Assembly: GCA_027484685.1 (NCBI GenBank)
Contig: JAIXSO010000047.1
Coordinates: forward strand, 186,001-250,000
Origin: Bacteroidota bacterium
GTDB lineage: Bacteria > Bacteroidota > Bacteroidia > UKL13-3
Direction: 5' to 3'
DNA length: 64,000 nt
Positions 26,424 to 34,844 of the stretch are shown one piece after another (position 1 is the stretch's first letter; each line of letters opens with the position of its first letter). The notes beneath the pieces were generated by a model that made no database searches, had not been told where the DNA came from, and saw only the letters and a program-made list of their open reading frames with translations. Made by a program: the position numbers and the translations under genes.

Positions 26424-27056
26424 ATGAAAAACTTATTTTTAGCGTTGGTTTTTGTTACAATCGGCAAGGTTTCAATTGCTACAGATTGTAATTTTCAGTT
26501 AGGTTTTGCAGGTAAAAATAACACTTGGAAAACATTGAACTTTACTGTTTCAAATGGTGTTATTTATGTAGATGTAGATTCAGAAATGGACAGCATTAGC
26601 ATACAGGTTTTAAAAAATAGCGGCTGCACTAACACTTACGAAATCAATTCACATTTATATAACGAAGAAGCCGTTGCTGTAAACAAAAAAGGTGGTGAAA
26701 TAAAAACTACTTCATCAGGTGGATTGCATAAAATATTAATTGTTGGCCCAAATAACAGCGATTGGTATAAAATTTTTGTTAGAGTTACCAAACCAACAAG
26801 TGTTTCAAATGCGTTATCAAGTAACAACTTAAGTATTTATCCAAATCCTGCAACTACTAATTTTTTTGTAGAAAATGCTGCTCAAGTTGAAACAGTTAAA
26901 ATACACGATATTACTGGAGCAGTGGTATTGGTAGTTGAAAATACTTTTAGAAAAGATGTATTGGATATTGATATAGCTAAGTTACCTGCGGGTCAATATT
27001 TCATAGCATTTCATAACGACAAAGTTAAGGTTACTAAAAAAATAGTGAAGTTATAG
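26424..27056 (+). CDS. Secreted protein with T9SS type A sorting domain
   Basis: A 210-residue secreted protein. A signal peptide (MKNLFLALVFVTIGKVSIA) is followed by a 110-residue beta-rich domain with two Cys (TDCNFQ and SGCTNTY) that I do not recognise. From about 130 comes a Por/type IX secretion C-terminal domain (LSIYPNPATTNFFVEN, VKIHDITGAVVLVVEN, LDIDIAKLPAGQYFIAFHNDKVKVTKKIVKL). It should pass the outer membrane through T9SS and be surface-attached or released. It is a single-gene unit with a strong terminator. Confidence 0.92.
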   Translation: MKNLFLALVFVTIGKVSIATDCNFQLGFAGKNNTWKTLNFTVSNGVIYVDVDSEMDSISIQVLKNSGCTNTYEINSHLYNEEAVAVNKKGGEIKTTSSGGLHKILIVGPNNSDWYKIFVRVTKPTSVSNALSSNNLSIYPNPATTNFFVENAAQVETVKIHDITGAVVLVVENTFRKDVLDIDIAKLPAGQYFIAFHNDKVKVTKKIVKL

Positions 27057-27074
27057 TCAATAATTTTAACTCAT

Positions 27075-27112
27075 AAAAAAGCGCTGAATTAAATAATTCA
27101 GCGCTTTTTTTT
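27075..27112 (+). terminator. Strong rho-independent terminator
   Basis: A perfect 16-bp stem centred on GCGCTGAATT / AATTCAGCGC with a 4-base loop and T tract. Confidence 0.92.
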
Positions 27113-27156
27113 ATTTTAGGGTGAAAACACCTAAATATAATAGGCAGACAATTAGA

Positions 27157-27178
27157 GGGCAGACACGTAGGTCTGCCC
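27157..27178. repeat. Short perfect inverted repeat (REP-like)
   Basis: GGGCAGAC-ACGTAG-GTCTGCCC is an 8-bp perfect stem with a 6-base loop, preceded at 27142 by a second GGCAGACA. It has no T run, so it is not a terminator. The sequence is GC-rich against its surroundings. Confidence 0.7.
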
Positions 27179-27205
27179 CAACAGGTCAACCTCAACAGTT
27201 ATCTT

Positions 27206-28534
27206 TTAAGAGGCTTCTTCAATTTTTACTTTAATTTTCTTTAGCTTTTCGTTTTTAACTTTAGCCAATGTATCACGCACTTTTTTACGGTTAATGGCAA
27301 CGTAAGATGAATGATCTAAAATGGTAATTAAACCTAAATCTTCGGTAGTTAAATCGCCTTTTTTCATAAACAAACCTGCTATATCGCCTTTGCTAATTTT
27401 ATCTTTTTTACCTGCACTTACGTAAATACATTCAAAAGTGGGAGGTGCAGGTAATTTCATTTCTTCAGGAAGCGAAATTTCCTTAAAATCTTTCTTATGC
27501 ATATAAATTGGCAAAGTTTCGTCTTCGGCCAAAATTAAATAGGCTTCTCCATCGGCATGCATGCGGGCTGTACGTCCGTTTCTGTGAATAAACTCTTCGT
27601 GGTGAACTGGCATTTGGTAATGTACCACATGTTTAATTTCAGGAATATCTAATCCACGAGCAGCCAAATCGGTAGCAATTAACACATTGCAAGCACCACC
27701 TCTAAATTTAATTAAATTCTTTTCGCGGTCAATTTGTTCTAAATCGCCATGAAATACGCCATGTGCAAAACGGTATTTATCAAGTACACCGCTAATTCTA
27801 TTCACAGCATCTTTATGATTACAAAAAACCAAACAAACCTCTTGGTTAAAACCAGCAATTAAGCGCATTAAGGTTTCTACTTTTTCGGTACTTTCGGTTT
27901 TTACTAAGTTTAACTTCAACTTCGATTCTACTTCTTTATGCTGAAAATCTAATGTTTCCACACTTAAAAAAGGTAAAAACTTAGGCAATTCATCAAGCCT
28001 TGTGGCCGAAGTTAAAATATGGCTTTGGTTTTTATTGAGCGAAAAGAAAATAGTTTTTAACTGTTCATGAAAACCCATTTGTAACGATTTATCAAACTCA
28101 TCTAAAACCACATAATGAATGGTGGAAGGGTCAAACGATTGGCGTTCAATATGATCGGCCAAACGACCGGGTGTTCCAATTATTACCGCAGGCGCTTCGC
28201 TCAAACTATTTTGTTCTATTTTAAACGAATGACCACCATAACAACAAGTTGCCTTGAAGTTGGTCTTCATATTTTTAAAAACTGTTTCTATTTGAATAGC
28301 TAACTCGCGCGAAGGAGTAACAATTAAAGCTTGAACCCCTTTTTTATCGGCTTGTAAAGTATTAAGCACTGGAATTAAAAACGACAGTGTTTTGCCCGAA
28401 CCTGTGGGCGCTATAATCATTAAATTTTTACTAGTTCCTGCTTTTTCTAAAACTGCTAACTGCATATCGTTAAAACTTTCAATAGAAAGATTAGCCAATG
28501 TTTTAGCATGAATTGCATTAAAATTATTTTGCAT
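27206..28534 (-). CDS. DEAD/DEAH-box RNA helicase, DbpA-like
   Basis: A 442-residue superfamily 2 RNA helicase. Motifs: Q motif (SFNDMQLAVL), I APTGSGKT, Ia PSRELAIQ, Ib GTPGR, II DEFD in place of DEAD, III SAT, V ATDLAARGLDIP and VI HRNGRTAR. The last 75 residues (FECIYVSAGKKDKISKGDIAGLFMKKGDLTTEDLGLITILDHSSYVAI) are a DbpA-type C-terminal RNA-binding domain, which in E. coli DbpA docks on 23S rRNA hairpin 92. A role in ribosome assembly is therefore likely. A TAnnTTTG element lies directly before its start codon. Confidence 0.94.
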   Translation of the reverse strand: MQNNFNAIHAKTLANLSIESFNDMQLAVLEKAGTSKNLMIIAPTGSGKTLSFLIPVLNTLQADKKGVQALIVTPSRELAIQIETVFKNMKTNFKATCCYGGHSFKIEQNSLSEAPAVIIGTPGRLADHIERQSFDPSTIHYVVLDEFDKSLQMGFHEQLKTIFFSLNKNQSHILTSATRLDELPKFLPFLSVETLDFQHKEVESKLKLNLVKTESTEKVETLMRLIAGFNQEVCLVFCNHKDAVNRISGVLDKYRFAHGVFHGDLEQIDREKNLIKFRGGACNVLIATDLAARGLDIPEIKHVVHYQMPVHHEEFIHRNGRTARMHADGEAYLILAEDETLPIYMHKKDFKEISLPEEMKLPAPPTFECIYVSAGKKDKISKGDIAGLFMKKGDLTTEDLGLITILDHSSYVAINRKKVRDTLAKVKNEKLKKIKVKIEEAS

Positions 28535-28538
28535 GGTG

Positions 28539-28546
28539 CAAAGGTA
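28539..28546 (-). promoter_or_regulatory. -7 promoter element immediately before the DbpA-like helicase
   Basis: On the minus strand TACCTTTG matches TAnnTTTG exactly and ends 4 bases before the ATG, again implying a leaderless or nearly leaderless transcript. Confidence 0.5.
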
Positions 28547-28637
28547 AGCTAAATAAAAGTTGAATGGTTTATAAAGTTAATTAGTAAGTTAAGAAGTTTT
28601 GATTTAAAAGTGTTGTAGTAATAAATTTAATTAATTA

Positions 28638-29051
28638 TTGTTGTTTAAAAAAATTGCTTTGATAACCATAAATGCTCAAATAGGAACCGATAGTTATACT
28701 ACCCAAATACAATCGGCTAATCATAGTATAATAGCCGATGAGCCAATTGAAGATGGCGGAAAAGACTTAGGCTTTTCGCCTTCCGATTTAATAACTTCAT
28801 CGCTTGCAGCATGCACGGTTATTACTGTTAGGATGTATGCAAACAGAAAAAATTGGCCCGTAGAGAGTATTCATGTAACGGTTAATTTTGAAAGAGATAA
28901 CGAAAAAAATATTTCGAAATTTGAAAGGCAATTAACCATAAATGGCACTTTAACCGAAGAACAAAGAGTAAGATTATTGACCATTGCCAAACAATGCTAT
29001 ATTCATAAAGTACTAACTAACCCCATTGAAATAACCACCCATTTATTATAA
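28638..29051 (+). CDS. OsmC-family peroxiredoxin-like protein
   Basis: A 137-residue OsmC/Ohr-family protein. The signature region GFSPSDLITSSLAACTVITVRMYANRKNWPVESIHVTVNFERD carries the first cysteine (AAC) in the central helix; the second, in AKQCYIHKVL, is the partner in the C-terminal part. Members reduce organic hydroperoxides. No in-frame ATG precedes the conserved start, so translation must use TTG at 28638 or 28641. It is the first gene of a tight operon with the CDGSH protein (6-base gap) and miaA. Confidence 0.92.
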   Translation: MLFKKIALITINAQIGTDSYTTQIQSANHSIIADEPIEDGGKDLGFSPSDLITSSLAACTVITVRMYANRKNWPVESIHVTVNFERDNEKNISKFERQLTINGTLTEEQRVRLLTIAKQCYIHKVLTNPIEITTHLL

Positions 29052-29057
29052 AAAACC

Positions 29058-29480
29058 ATGAAAGAAATTACCAAAACCTACACCAATGATGAAATAACCA
29101 TAGTTTGGAAACCAAATACCTGCATTCATTCACGTATATGTTTTTCAGGATTAGGAAAAGTGTTTAACCCAGCTGAGCGCCCTTGGGTAAAACCAGAAAA
29201 TGCCTCTTCGGAAGAGTTAATGGCGCAAATTGATAAATGTCCTAGTGGTGCTTTAAGTTACTATAAAAATAATGAAGCTAAAACTGAAAATGTGGAAGTG
29301 GAAACCATAGCCGAAGTTTCGGAAAACGGACCATTATTGGTTTATGGAAATTTAAAGGTAAAAAAAAATGATGGAACCATAGAACAAAAAAACAAAGTAA
29401 CTGCTTTTTGTCGTTGTGGAGCCTCTGGTAATAAACCTTACTGCGATGGCAGTCACCGCAAAATTGATTTTAAAGGATAA
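29058..29480 (+). CDS. (4Fe-4S) mono-cluster plus CDGSH iron-sulfur protein
   Basis: A 140-residue protein of two iron-sulfur modules. The N-terminal part has CIHSRICFSGLGKVFNPAERPWV and IDKCPSGALSYY, the Fer4_19/divergent mono-cluster pattern. The C-terminal part is a CDGSH domain, CRCGASGNKPYCDGSH, whose three Cys and one His bind a 2Fe-2S cluster. Both parts are intact. The pairing is a known bacterial architecture linked to redox or iron sensing; the substrate is unknown. It lies 6 bases after OsmC and 8 bases before miaA. Confidence 0.95.
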   Translation: MKEITKTYTNDEITIVWKPNTCIHSRICFSGLGKVFNPAERPWVKPENASSEELMAQIDKCPSGALSYYKNNEAKTENVEVETIAEVSENGPLLVYGNLKVKKNDGTIEQKNKVTAFCRCGASGNKPYCDGSHRKIDFKG

Positions 29481-29488
29481 AAAGTATT

Positions 29489-30382
29489 TTGGAAAATAAA
29501 AAGTACTTAATTAGTATAGTTGGACCAACTGCTGTGGGCAAAACCGCTTTGGCAATTGAATTAGCCAAACATTATAAAACAGTAATTCTTTCGGCTGATA
29601 GCAGGCAATTTTATAAAGAAATAAGCATTGGTACAGCTAAACCAAGCCAAGATGAACTAAACGCAGTAAAACACTATTTTATTGATAATAAAAGCGTTAC
29701 CGAAACCTATTCGGCAGGTGATTTTGAACGCGATGCAATAGATTTATTATCAGAACTTTATAAAAAAAATAATGTGGTAATTTTGGTTGGAGGTAGCGGT
29801 TTATATATCAAAGCATTGTGGGATGGTTTAGATGAAATGCCACCAGTTGATGAAGCATTGAGGCAAGAACTAATCAATAATTTTGAGCAAAATGGTATAA
29901 CCTATTTGCAAGAAAAACTGAAGGAATTAGATGCTGATAAATTACAAAATATGGATGCTCAAAACCCACAAAGGTTAATGAGAGCCATAGAAATTGCTAG
30001 TCAAAATGTGACCTTGAACAAAAATAAACCAAAGCGCCCTTTTGAAGTAATAAAAATTTGTTTGAATAAAGACCGAGAAAAACTTTATGATACCATCAAC
30101 AAACGAGTGGATATGATGATAAACAACGGTTTGTTAAAAGAGTGCGAGCAAATGTTAGATTTCAGAGGTCATTATGCACTAAAAACCGTAGGTTATACTG
30201 AAGTTTTTGAGTTTTTTGATGGCATCCATTCATTGCCAAAGGCTATAGAATTAATTAAACAACATAGCCGTAATTACGCCAAAAGACAAATAACTTGGTT
30301 TAAGCGTGAAGCTGATTTACAGTGGTTTGAACCAAATGAAACCAATGAAATTATTGAATTTATAAATAGTAAAATGGCATAA
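29489..30382 (+). CDS. miaA: tRNA dimethylallyltransferase MiaA
   Basis: MiaA adds the isopentenyl group to A37 of tRNAs reading UNN codons, using DMAPP. The P-loop GPTAVGKT, SADSRQFYKEISIGTAKPS with the catalytic Asp, HYFIDNKSVTETYSAGDFERD, and VGGSGLYIKALWDG are all present. The length of 297 residues is typical. There is no in-frame ATG; the start is TTG at 29489. It is the last gene of the OsmC-CDGSH-miaA operon. Confidence 0.97.
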   Translation: MENKKYLISIVGPTAVGKTALAIELAKHYKTVILSADSRQFYKEISIGTAKPSQDELNAVKHYFIDNKSVTETYSAGDFERDAIDLLSELYKKNNVVILVGGSGLYIKALWDGLDEMPPVDEALRQELINNFEQNGITYLQEKLKELDADKLQNMDAQNPQRLMRAIEIASQNVTLNKNKPKRPFEVIKICLNKDREKLYDTINKRVDMMINNGLLKECEQMLDFRGHYALKTVGYTEVFEFFDGIHSLPKAIELIKQHSRNYAKRQITWFKREADLQWFEPNETNEIIEFINSKMA

Positions 30383-30403
30383 AAAAAATTTGTTATTTTT
30401 TTG

Positions 30404-30411
30404 TACTTTTG
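30404..30411 (+). promoter_or_regulatory. -7 promoter element for terC
   Basis: TACTTTTG matches TAnnTTTG, 34 bases before the terC ATG, in the T-rich gap after miaA. Confidence 0.45.
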
Positions 30412-30445
30412 CGGTTCAAAAAAATAATCCACTTTCTTTTAAACT

Positions 30446-31183
30446 ATGATTGAATTTTTAAGCTCTCCAGAAGCTTGGTTAAGTTTATTTACTTTAACCA
30501 TCTTAGAAATTGTACTTGGTGTAGATAACATCATTTTTATTTCTATCATTACAGGCAAACTTCCTAAAGCACAACAATTAAAGGCAAGAAGAATAGGTTT
30601 ATTTTTAGCCTTATTTATTCGAATAGTGTTATTGGCATTTATTAGTAAAATTGTTCATGATTTGACTGATGATATTATAACGCTTGCAGGCATTGGATTT
30701 AGCTGGAGAGATATTATTTTATTAGCTGGTGGTGTATTTTTGTTATACAAAAGTAGTATTGAAATTTATGAAAAATTAGAGAAAGGTGACCATGAAATTG
30801 ATGGCAAAACAAAGTATAAATCATTTTGGAACGTAGTAATACAAGTAATTGTAATTGATATTGTTTTTTCATTCGATAGCATTTTAACTGCTGTTGCCAT
30901 ATCTGACCATATAGAAATAATGGTTACAGCCGTAATTATTTCAATGATTGTAATGATGATATTTGCTCAAAAAGTGGGTGACTTTATCAACGATAACCCA
31001 TCAATGAAAATTTTAGCTTTGGCTTTCTTATTAATGATTGGTGGCTTGTTAACAGTAGAAGCTTTTGATATTCATGTAGAGAAATCGTATATTTATTTTG
31101 CTTTGGCATTTAGCATATTGGTAGAAATGTTAAACTTACGTTACCGTAAAAATGTAAGTAAAGGTAAATTTAATAATCACTAA
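30446..31183 (+). CDS. TerC/Alx-family integral membrane protein
   Basis: A 245-residue polytopic membrane protein with about seven hydrophobic helices. Family marks are LTILEIVLGVDNIIFISII, the mid-protein VVIQVIVIDIVFSFDSILTAVAISDH, and IHVEKSYIYFALAFSILVEMLNLRYR. The two acidic GVDN and SFDS motifs in membrane helices are the presumed metal path. TerC/Alx proteins export Mn2+ or support tellurite tolerance. folD follows after 16 bases and may be co-transcribed. Confidence 0.94.
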   Translation: MIEFLSSPEAWLSLFTLTILEIVLGVDNIIFISIITGKLPKAQQLKARRIGLFLALFIRIVLLAFISKIVHDLTDDIITLAGIGFSWRDIILLAGGVFLLYKSSIEIYEKLEKGDHEIDGKTKYKSFWNVVIQVIVIDIVFSFDSILTAVAISDHIEIMVTAVIISMIVMMIFAQKVGDFINDNPSMKILALAFLLMIGGLLTVEAFDIHVEKSYIYFALAFSILVEMLNLRYRKNVSKGKFNNH

Positions 31184-31199
31184 TTAAAGCAATTAAACC

Positions 31200-32057
31200 A
31201 TGCAAATTTTAAACGGAAACGAAGTAGCCAAACAAATAAAACTTGAAATAAAAGCGGAAGTAGAACAACTAGTAGCCAATGGTTCAAAAAAACCTCATTT
31301 GGCAGCAATTTTAGTTGGAAACGATGGTGCAAGTATGACCTACGTTGCTGCTAAAGCTAAGGACTGCGAACAAGTTGGTTTTGATTCTACCGTTTTACGT
31401 TTTGATGCTTCCATAACCGAAGCCGAATTGCTAAATGAAGTTGAAAAAATTAATAATAACCCTGAAATTGATGGGCTAATAGTACAATTACCTTTACCAA
31501 AACATATTAATGAAAAAAAGGTAACCGAAACTATTAAGTGGCAAAAAGATGTAGATGGTTTTCATCCATACAATGTAGGTTTAATGTTTAAAGGTTTGCC
31601 TTGTTATTTGCCCGCTACCCCATTTGGAATTATTAAATTATTGGAGCATTACAATATTGAAACTACTGGTAAAAATTGCGTTGTTATTGGTCGCAGTGAT
31701 ATTGTAGGTAAACCAATGAGCGCTTTGATGCTTAATAAAAACTGTACGGTTACTATTTGCCATAGCAAAACGGTAGATATTAACTCGTTTACTCAAAAAG
31801 CAGATATTTTAATAGCGGCAGTTGGTATTCCAAACTACGTTAAAGCCGAAATGGTAAAACAAGGTGCCGTGGTTATTGATGTTGGCATTACCCGTGTTGA
31901 GGATAAAACTGAAAAAGGCTATAAATTAGTAGGTGATGTTGATTTTGAAAATGTATCAAAAGTAGCAGGTTGTATTACTCCTGTTCCTGGTGGTGTTGGC
32001 CCAATGACTCGCGTTGGTTTATTACTAAATACATTGCTTGCTGTAAAAGCTAAGTAA
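31200..32057 (+). CDS. folD: Bifunctional methylenetetrahydrofolate dehydrogenase/cyclohydrolase FolD
   Basis: FolD interconverts 5,10-methylene-THF and 10-formyl-THF using NADP+. Visible are the catalytic Tyr/Lys region ASMTYVAAKAKDCEQVG, the substrate loop DGLIVQLPLPKHI, DVDGFHPYNVG, PATPFGI, the NADP-binding VVIGRSDIVGKPMSALML with TICHSKT, and the C-terminal CITPVPGGVGPMTRVGLL. The length of 285 residues is normal. It provides one-carbon units for purine and formyl-Met synthesis. Confidence 0.98.
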   Translation: MQILNGNEVAKQIKLEIKAEVEQLVANGSKKPHLAAILVGNDGASMTYVAAKAKDCEQVGFDSTVLRFDASITEAELLNEVEKINNNPEIDGLIVQLPLPKHINEKKVTETIKWQKDVDGFHPYNVGLMFKGLPCYLPATPFGIIKLLEHYNIETTGKNCVVIGRSDIVGKPMSALMLNKNCTVTICHSKTVDINSFTQKADILIAAVGIPNYVKAEMVKQGAVVIDVGITRVEDKTEKGYKLVGDVDFENVSKVAGCITPVPGGVGPMTRVGLLLNTLLAVKAK

Positions 32058-32102
32058 TAATTATTATAATTGAATACAAAAAACTTTCAAACTTTTATTT
32101 TC

Positions 32103-33317
32103 ATGAAAAAAATTCTTTGGGCTTTATGCTTTTTTCCTACGTTTTTACGTGCTCAAAATATTCCAAAAATAGGTAACGATACCTTATTAGATATTGCAGC
32201 ATGGAATATTGAGTGGTTTGGCGATGCAACCAATGGCCCTAGTAATGAAACTTTGCAATACAATAACGTAAAAGCAGTTATTACCAAAACCGATATGGAC
32301 GTTTGGGGCTTAGAAGAAATGAGTAATCCAACTTCATTTACGGCTTTAAGCAACGATTTACCGGCTTATGGAAGTGTAAATAGTACTTTTAGTCAAACAC
32401 AAAAAATGTGTTTGTTTTACAAAAAAAGCATGTTCAATTTTATAAATTCAGAACATATTTTGGCTTCCAGTAATTACGATTTTGCTAGTCGCCAACCATT
32501 AATGGTAACACTTGCTACCAAAGGCGATAGTTTAAAAATAGATACCATTTATTTTATAGTAGTTCATTTAAAAGCCAATAGCGATGCCACTGCTGCTGCT
32601 AAATTGGAATCTTATAATCGCAGAAAACGCGCTGCTGATGCTTTAAAAACTTTTATTGAAACTACCTTAGCCAATAAAAAGTACTTTATAATGGGTGATT
32701 GGAATGACAGATTAGATTTTTCTATACACAATGGAACCGATATTACTCCATTTAAGCAATTATTAGATGCAAAATATAACTTTATAACCAAACCCTTAGC
32801 TGATGCAGGAAAACGCAGTTATGCCTTTTCTGATGGATTTATTGACCACATGCTAATTGCGCCAAGAATGGATTCGTTTTATGTTAAACAAAGTGCTGGG
32901 GTTTTGGATAATTTGGGGCAATATATTTCTAATTTTAGCAATAATACCACCGATCATTATCCTATTTACGGTAGATTTTTGATGAATAGAATTAAGTATT
33001 CTACTCCTCTAGATTCTATTCCAAATGATACTTTACCTACAGATACCCTGCCAACTGATACGGTACCAAATACTTCTATTAAAACGTTTAATAATCTAAC
33101 TTTTAGTATTTATCCAAATCCTAATAATGGTTCATTTTTCATTGAGAGTAATAAAATAATAATCGACACCAACGCGGAGATTTACAATAGTTTGGGACAA
33201 CTCGTTTTTAACAAACCTATTGAAAATAAAATAGAAGAAGTCAACCTAAGCAACTTTACATCAGGTATTTACTTTGTAAAAATAAACAGTAATTATTTTA
33301 AAATAATGATTCAATAG
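32103..33317 (+). CDS. Secreted endonuclease/exonuclease/phosphatase-family protein with T9SS sorting domain
   Basis: A 404-residue secreted protein. I start at ATG 32103, which gives the signal peptide MKKILWALCFFPTFLRAQ; a TTG 33 bases upstream is open. Residues about 30-290 are an EEP (DNase I-like) domain: IAAWNIEWFGDA, VWGLEEMSN with the metal-binding Glu, YFIVVHLKAN, FIMGDWNDRLD with catalytic Asp/Asn, and TTDHYPIYGRF with the final Asp-His. A Thr/Pro/Asp linker (DTLPTDTLPTDTVPNT) follows, then a Por/T9SS sorting domain (FSIYPNPNNGSFFIESN to FVKINSNYFKIMIQ). It is probably a surface or released nuclease or phosphodiesterase for phosphate or nucleotide scavenging. Confidence 0.94.
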   Translation: MKKILWALCFFPTFLRAQNIPKIGNDTLLDIAAWNIEWFGDATNGPSNETLQYNNVKAVITKTDMDVWGLEEMSNPTSFTALSNDLPAYGSVNSTFSQTQKMCLFYKKSMFNFINSEHILASSNYDFASRQPLMVTLATKGDSLKIDTIYFIVVHLKANSDATAAAKLESYNRRKRAADALKTFIETTLANKKYFIMGDWNDRLDFSIHNGTDITPFKQLLDAKYNFITKPLADAGKRSYAFSDGFIDHMLIAPRMDSFYVKQSAGVLDNLGQYISNFSNNTTDHYPIYGRFLMNRIKYSTPLDSIPNDTLPTDTLPTDTVPNTSIKTFNNLTFSIYPNPNNGSFFIESNKIIIDTNAEIYNSLGQLVFNKPIENKIEEVNLSNFTSGIYFVKINSNYFKIMIQ

Positions 33318-33347
33318 TTTATTATTGTTTAACTAAATTGTATCTAA

Positions 33348-33449
33348 ATGGATGATTTTACAATGATTTTGATTGTGCTAAGTTGCACTATCCCTACAAT
33401 TGTTGCTGTTATTTTTCACAAAAAACGTGGTAATAAAAAAGACAATTAG
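33348..33449 (+). CDS. Small 33-residue single-membrane-segment protein
   Basis: ATG 33348 opens a 33-codon frame: a short N-terminus MDDFT, a hydrophobic span of about 20 residues (MILIVLSCTIPTIVAVIF) and the basic tail HKKRGNKKDN. Its stop codon lies inside the 5' arm of a strong terminator, and an open frame ending exactly at a terminator supports a real small membrane protein. The family is unknown. It could share the transcript of the EEP gene, which ends 30 bases upstream. Confidence 0.45.
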   Translation: MDDFTMILIVLSCTIPTIVAVIFHKKRGNKKDN

Positions 33450-33471
33450 AACATTCTAATTGTCTTTTTTT
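33438..33471 (+). terminator. Rho-independent terminator
   Basis: A perfect 13-bp stem AAAGACAATTAGA / TCTAATTGTCTTT, ACAT loop and T run, overlapping the stop codon of the 33-residue frame. Confidence 0.92.
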
Positions 33472-33513
33472 ATAATGCTTTATAAGCATTTACAAAACTT
33501 ATTCCAAATAAAA

Positions 33514-33542
33514 AAGGCTCTACAGAAATTCTGTAAAGCCTT
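33514..33542. repeat. Imperfect hairpin before direct repeat A
   Basis: AAGGCT-C-TACAG / CTGTA-A-AGCCTT pairs with one mismatch. It lies directly upstream of the tRNA-end-like repeat at 33551. A hairpin also precedes the second repeat (37921-37945), so the two junctions share the same layout. Confidence 0.6.
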
Positions 33543-33550
33543 GATTTTGT

Positions 33551-33600
33551 TGGTAGCGGGGAACCAGCAAAGTGTTGAACTTTTTTGAGGATTTGAAACT
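33551..33600. repeat. Direct repeat A, tRNA-3'-end-like, left boundary of the Fic/primase-helicase module
   Basis: The sequence TGGTAGCGGGGAACCAGCAA through GTTGAACTTTTTT aligns with 37952-38001 over about 50 bases at roughly two-thirds identity (shared TGGTAG, GCAAA, GAACTTTTT, GATTT). TGGTAGCGGGAAC..GAAC resembles the reverse complement of a tRNA 3' end, but no folding tRNA is present. It may be an old integration (att) site. Confidence 0.5.
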
Positions 33601-33731
33601 ACTTTTGATTTATTAAATTCCCCTTCTCAAAGTACATCTATTTTGTTGTTACTATATTTGATAAAAAAACATACACAGAAAACACCTATTTTTCGATTAC
33701 ATTTGAAAAATATATACAAAATTTTGCAAAA

Positions 33732-34805
33732 ATGAGTCATATAAAATTACTGCCCCCTAGACAAGATATTGAAACCAAAACGATACTTAAAAAGGTAGCA
33801 GAAGCACACCGATATTTAGCCGAACTAAAAGGTGTTGCTTTAAGTATTCCTAATGAAAGCATCTTAATAGATACACTTGTTTTACAGGAAGCTAAAGAAA
33901 GTTCGGCAATTGAGAATATAGTTTCAACATTTGACGAAATATACCAAAGCGATTGGTCAACAGGACATTTTAGTTCGAATGCTGCAAAAGAAGTTCATAG
34001 TTACGCCCGAGCACTAAAACATGGATTCAGCTTGGTAAAAAATGTTGGGTTATTGACCAACAATCATATTTTGGAAATACACGAGATTATTGAACAAAAT
34101 AAAGCAGGCTATAGAAAATTACCTGGAACCAAATTGCTAAATGAGAACACAAAAGAGATTATTTACACTCCTCCCCAAGATTATAATGATATCGTGAACT
34201 TAATGGAAAACTTGCAAGAGTTTATCAATAATGATCAATTATCAGACCTTGATTCGTTAATAAAAATGGTAATTATTCATCATCAATTTGAAAGTATTCA
34301 TCCATTTTATGATGGCAATGGGAGAACAGGCAGAATCATTAATATTCTATATTTGATTAAACAAGATTTATTACAACTTCCAATTCTTTATTTGAGCCGT
34401 TATATTATTCGTAATAAAGGAGATTATTATCGTTTACTACAGGAAGTAAGAGATACTGAAAATTGGGAAAATTGGATCATGTATATGTTAGAAGGAGTTG
34501 TGCAAACTGCAAAAGAAAACATCAAAATAATTATTGGAATAAGAAATGCCATGCAAGAATATAAACAAAGTATTCGTGCTTCACTACCAAAAATTTATAG
34601 CCAAGATTTACTAAATAATATTTTCCGACACCCATACACTAAGATTGAATATATAATGAATGACTTACAACTTAGCAGAGGAACGGCCGTTAGGTATTTG
34701 AGTGAATTAACCTCTTTAAACTTATTAGAAAAACAAAAAACAGGTCGTGATAATTTTTATATCAATAAAGCATTATTTGATTTGCTTGTAAACCAAAAGA
34801 AATAA
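33732..34805 (+). CDS. Class II Fic-domain protein (probable AMP-transferase) with winged-helix C-terminus
   Basis: A 357-residue Fic protein. The N-terminal part carries the inhibitory helix motif S-x-x-x-E-N in ESSAIENI, about residue 57, whose Glu blocks productive ATP binding in class II Fic enzymes. The catalytic core motif is the canonical HPFYDGNGRTGR, with catalytic His and the ATP-anchoring Arg residues all present. The C-terminal 80 residues contain a winged-helix-like segment (YTKIEYIMNDLQLSRGTAVRYLSELTSLNLLEKQ), so target choice or DNA binding may be involved. The flap strand GTKLLNENTKEIIYTPP is visible. Class II Fic proteins AMPylate protein targets. The primase-helicase starts 39 bases downstream, and both lie between repeats A and B. 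Confidence 0.95.
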   Translation: MSHIKLLPPRQDIETKTILKKVAEAHRYLAELKGVALSIPNESILIDTLVLQEAKESSAIENIVSTFDEIYQSDWSTGHFSSNAAKEVHSYARALKHGFSLVKNVGLLTNNHILEIHEIIEQNKAGYRKLPGTKLLNENTKEIIYTPPQDYNDIVNLMENLQEFINNDQLSDLDSLIKMVIIHHQFESIHPFYDGNGRTGRIINILYLIKQDLLQLPILYLSRYIIRNKGDYYRLLQEVRDTENWENWIMYMLEGVVQTAKENIKIIIGIRNAMQEYKQSIRASLPKIYSQDLLNNIFRHPYTKIEYIMNDLQLSRGTAVRYLSELTSLNLLEKQKTGRDNFYINKALFDLLVNQKK

Positions 34806-34844
34806 TCAATTAGTAATCATAAATAATTTAAGTGTAAATCCATT

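Noticed and set aside
33530-33620. Possible tRNA gene on the minus strand
   Set aside because: The CCA-like end and a T-loop-like GTTCAAC are present in reverse complement, but no acceptor stem, D arm or anticodon arm can be folded. Treated only as a tRNA-end-like repeat.
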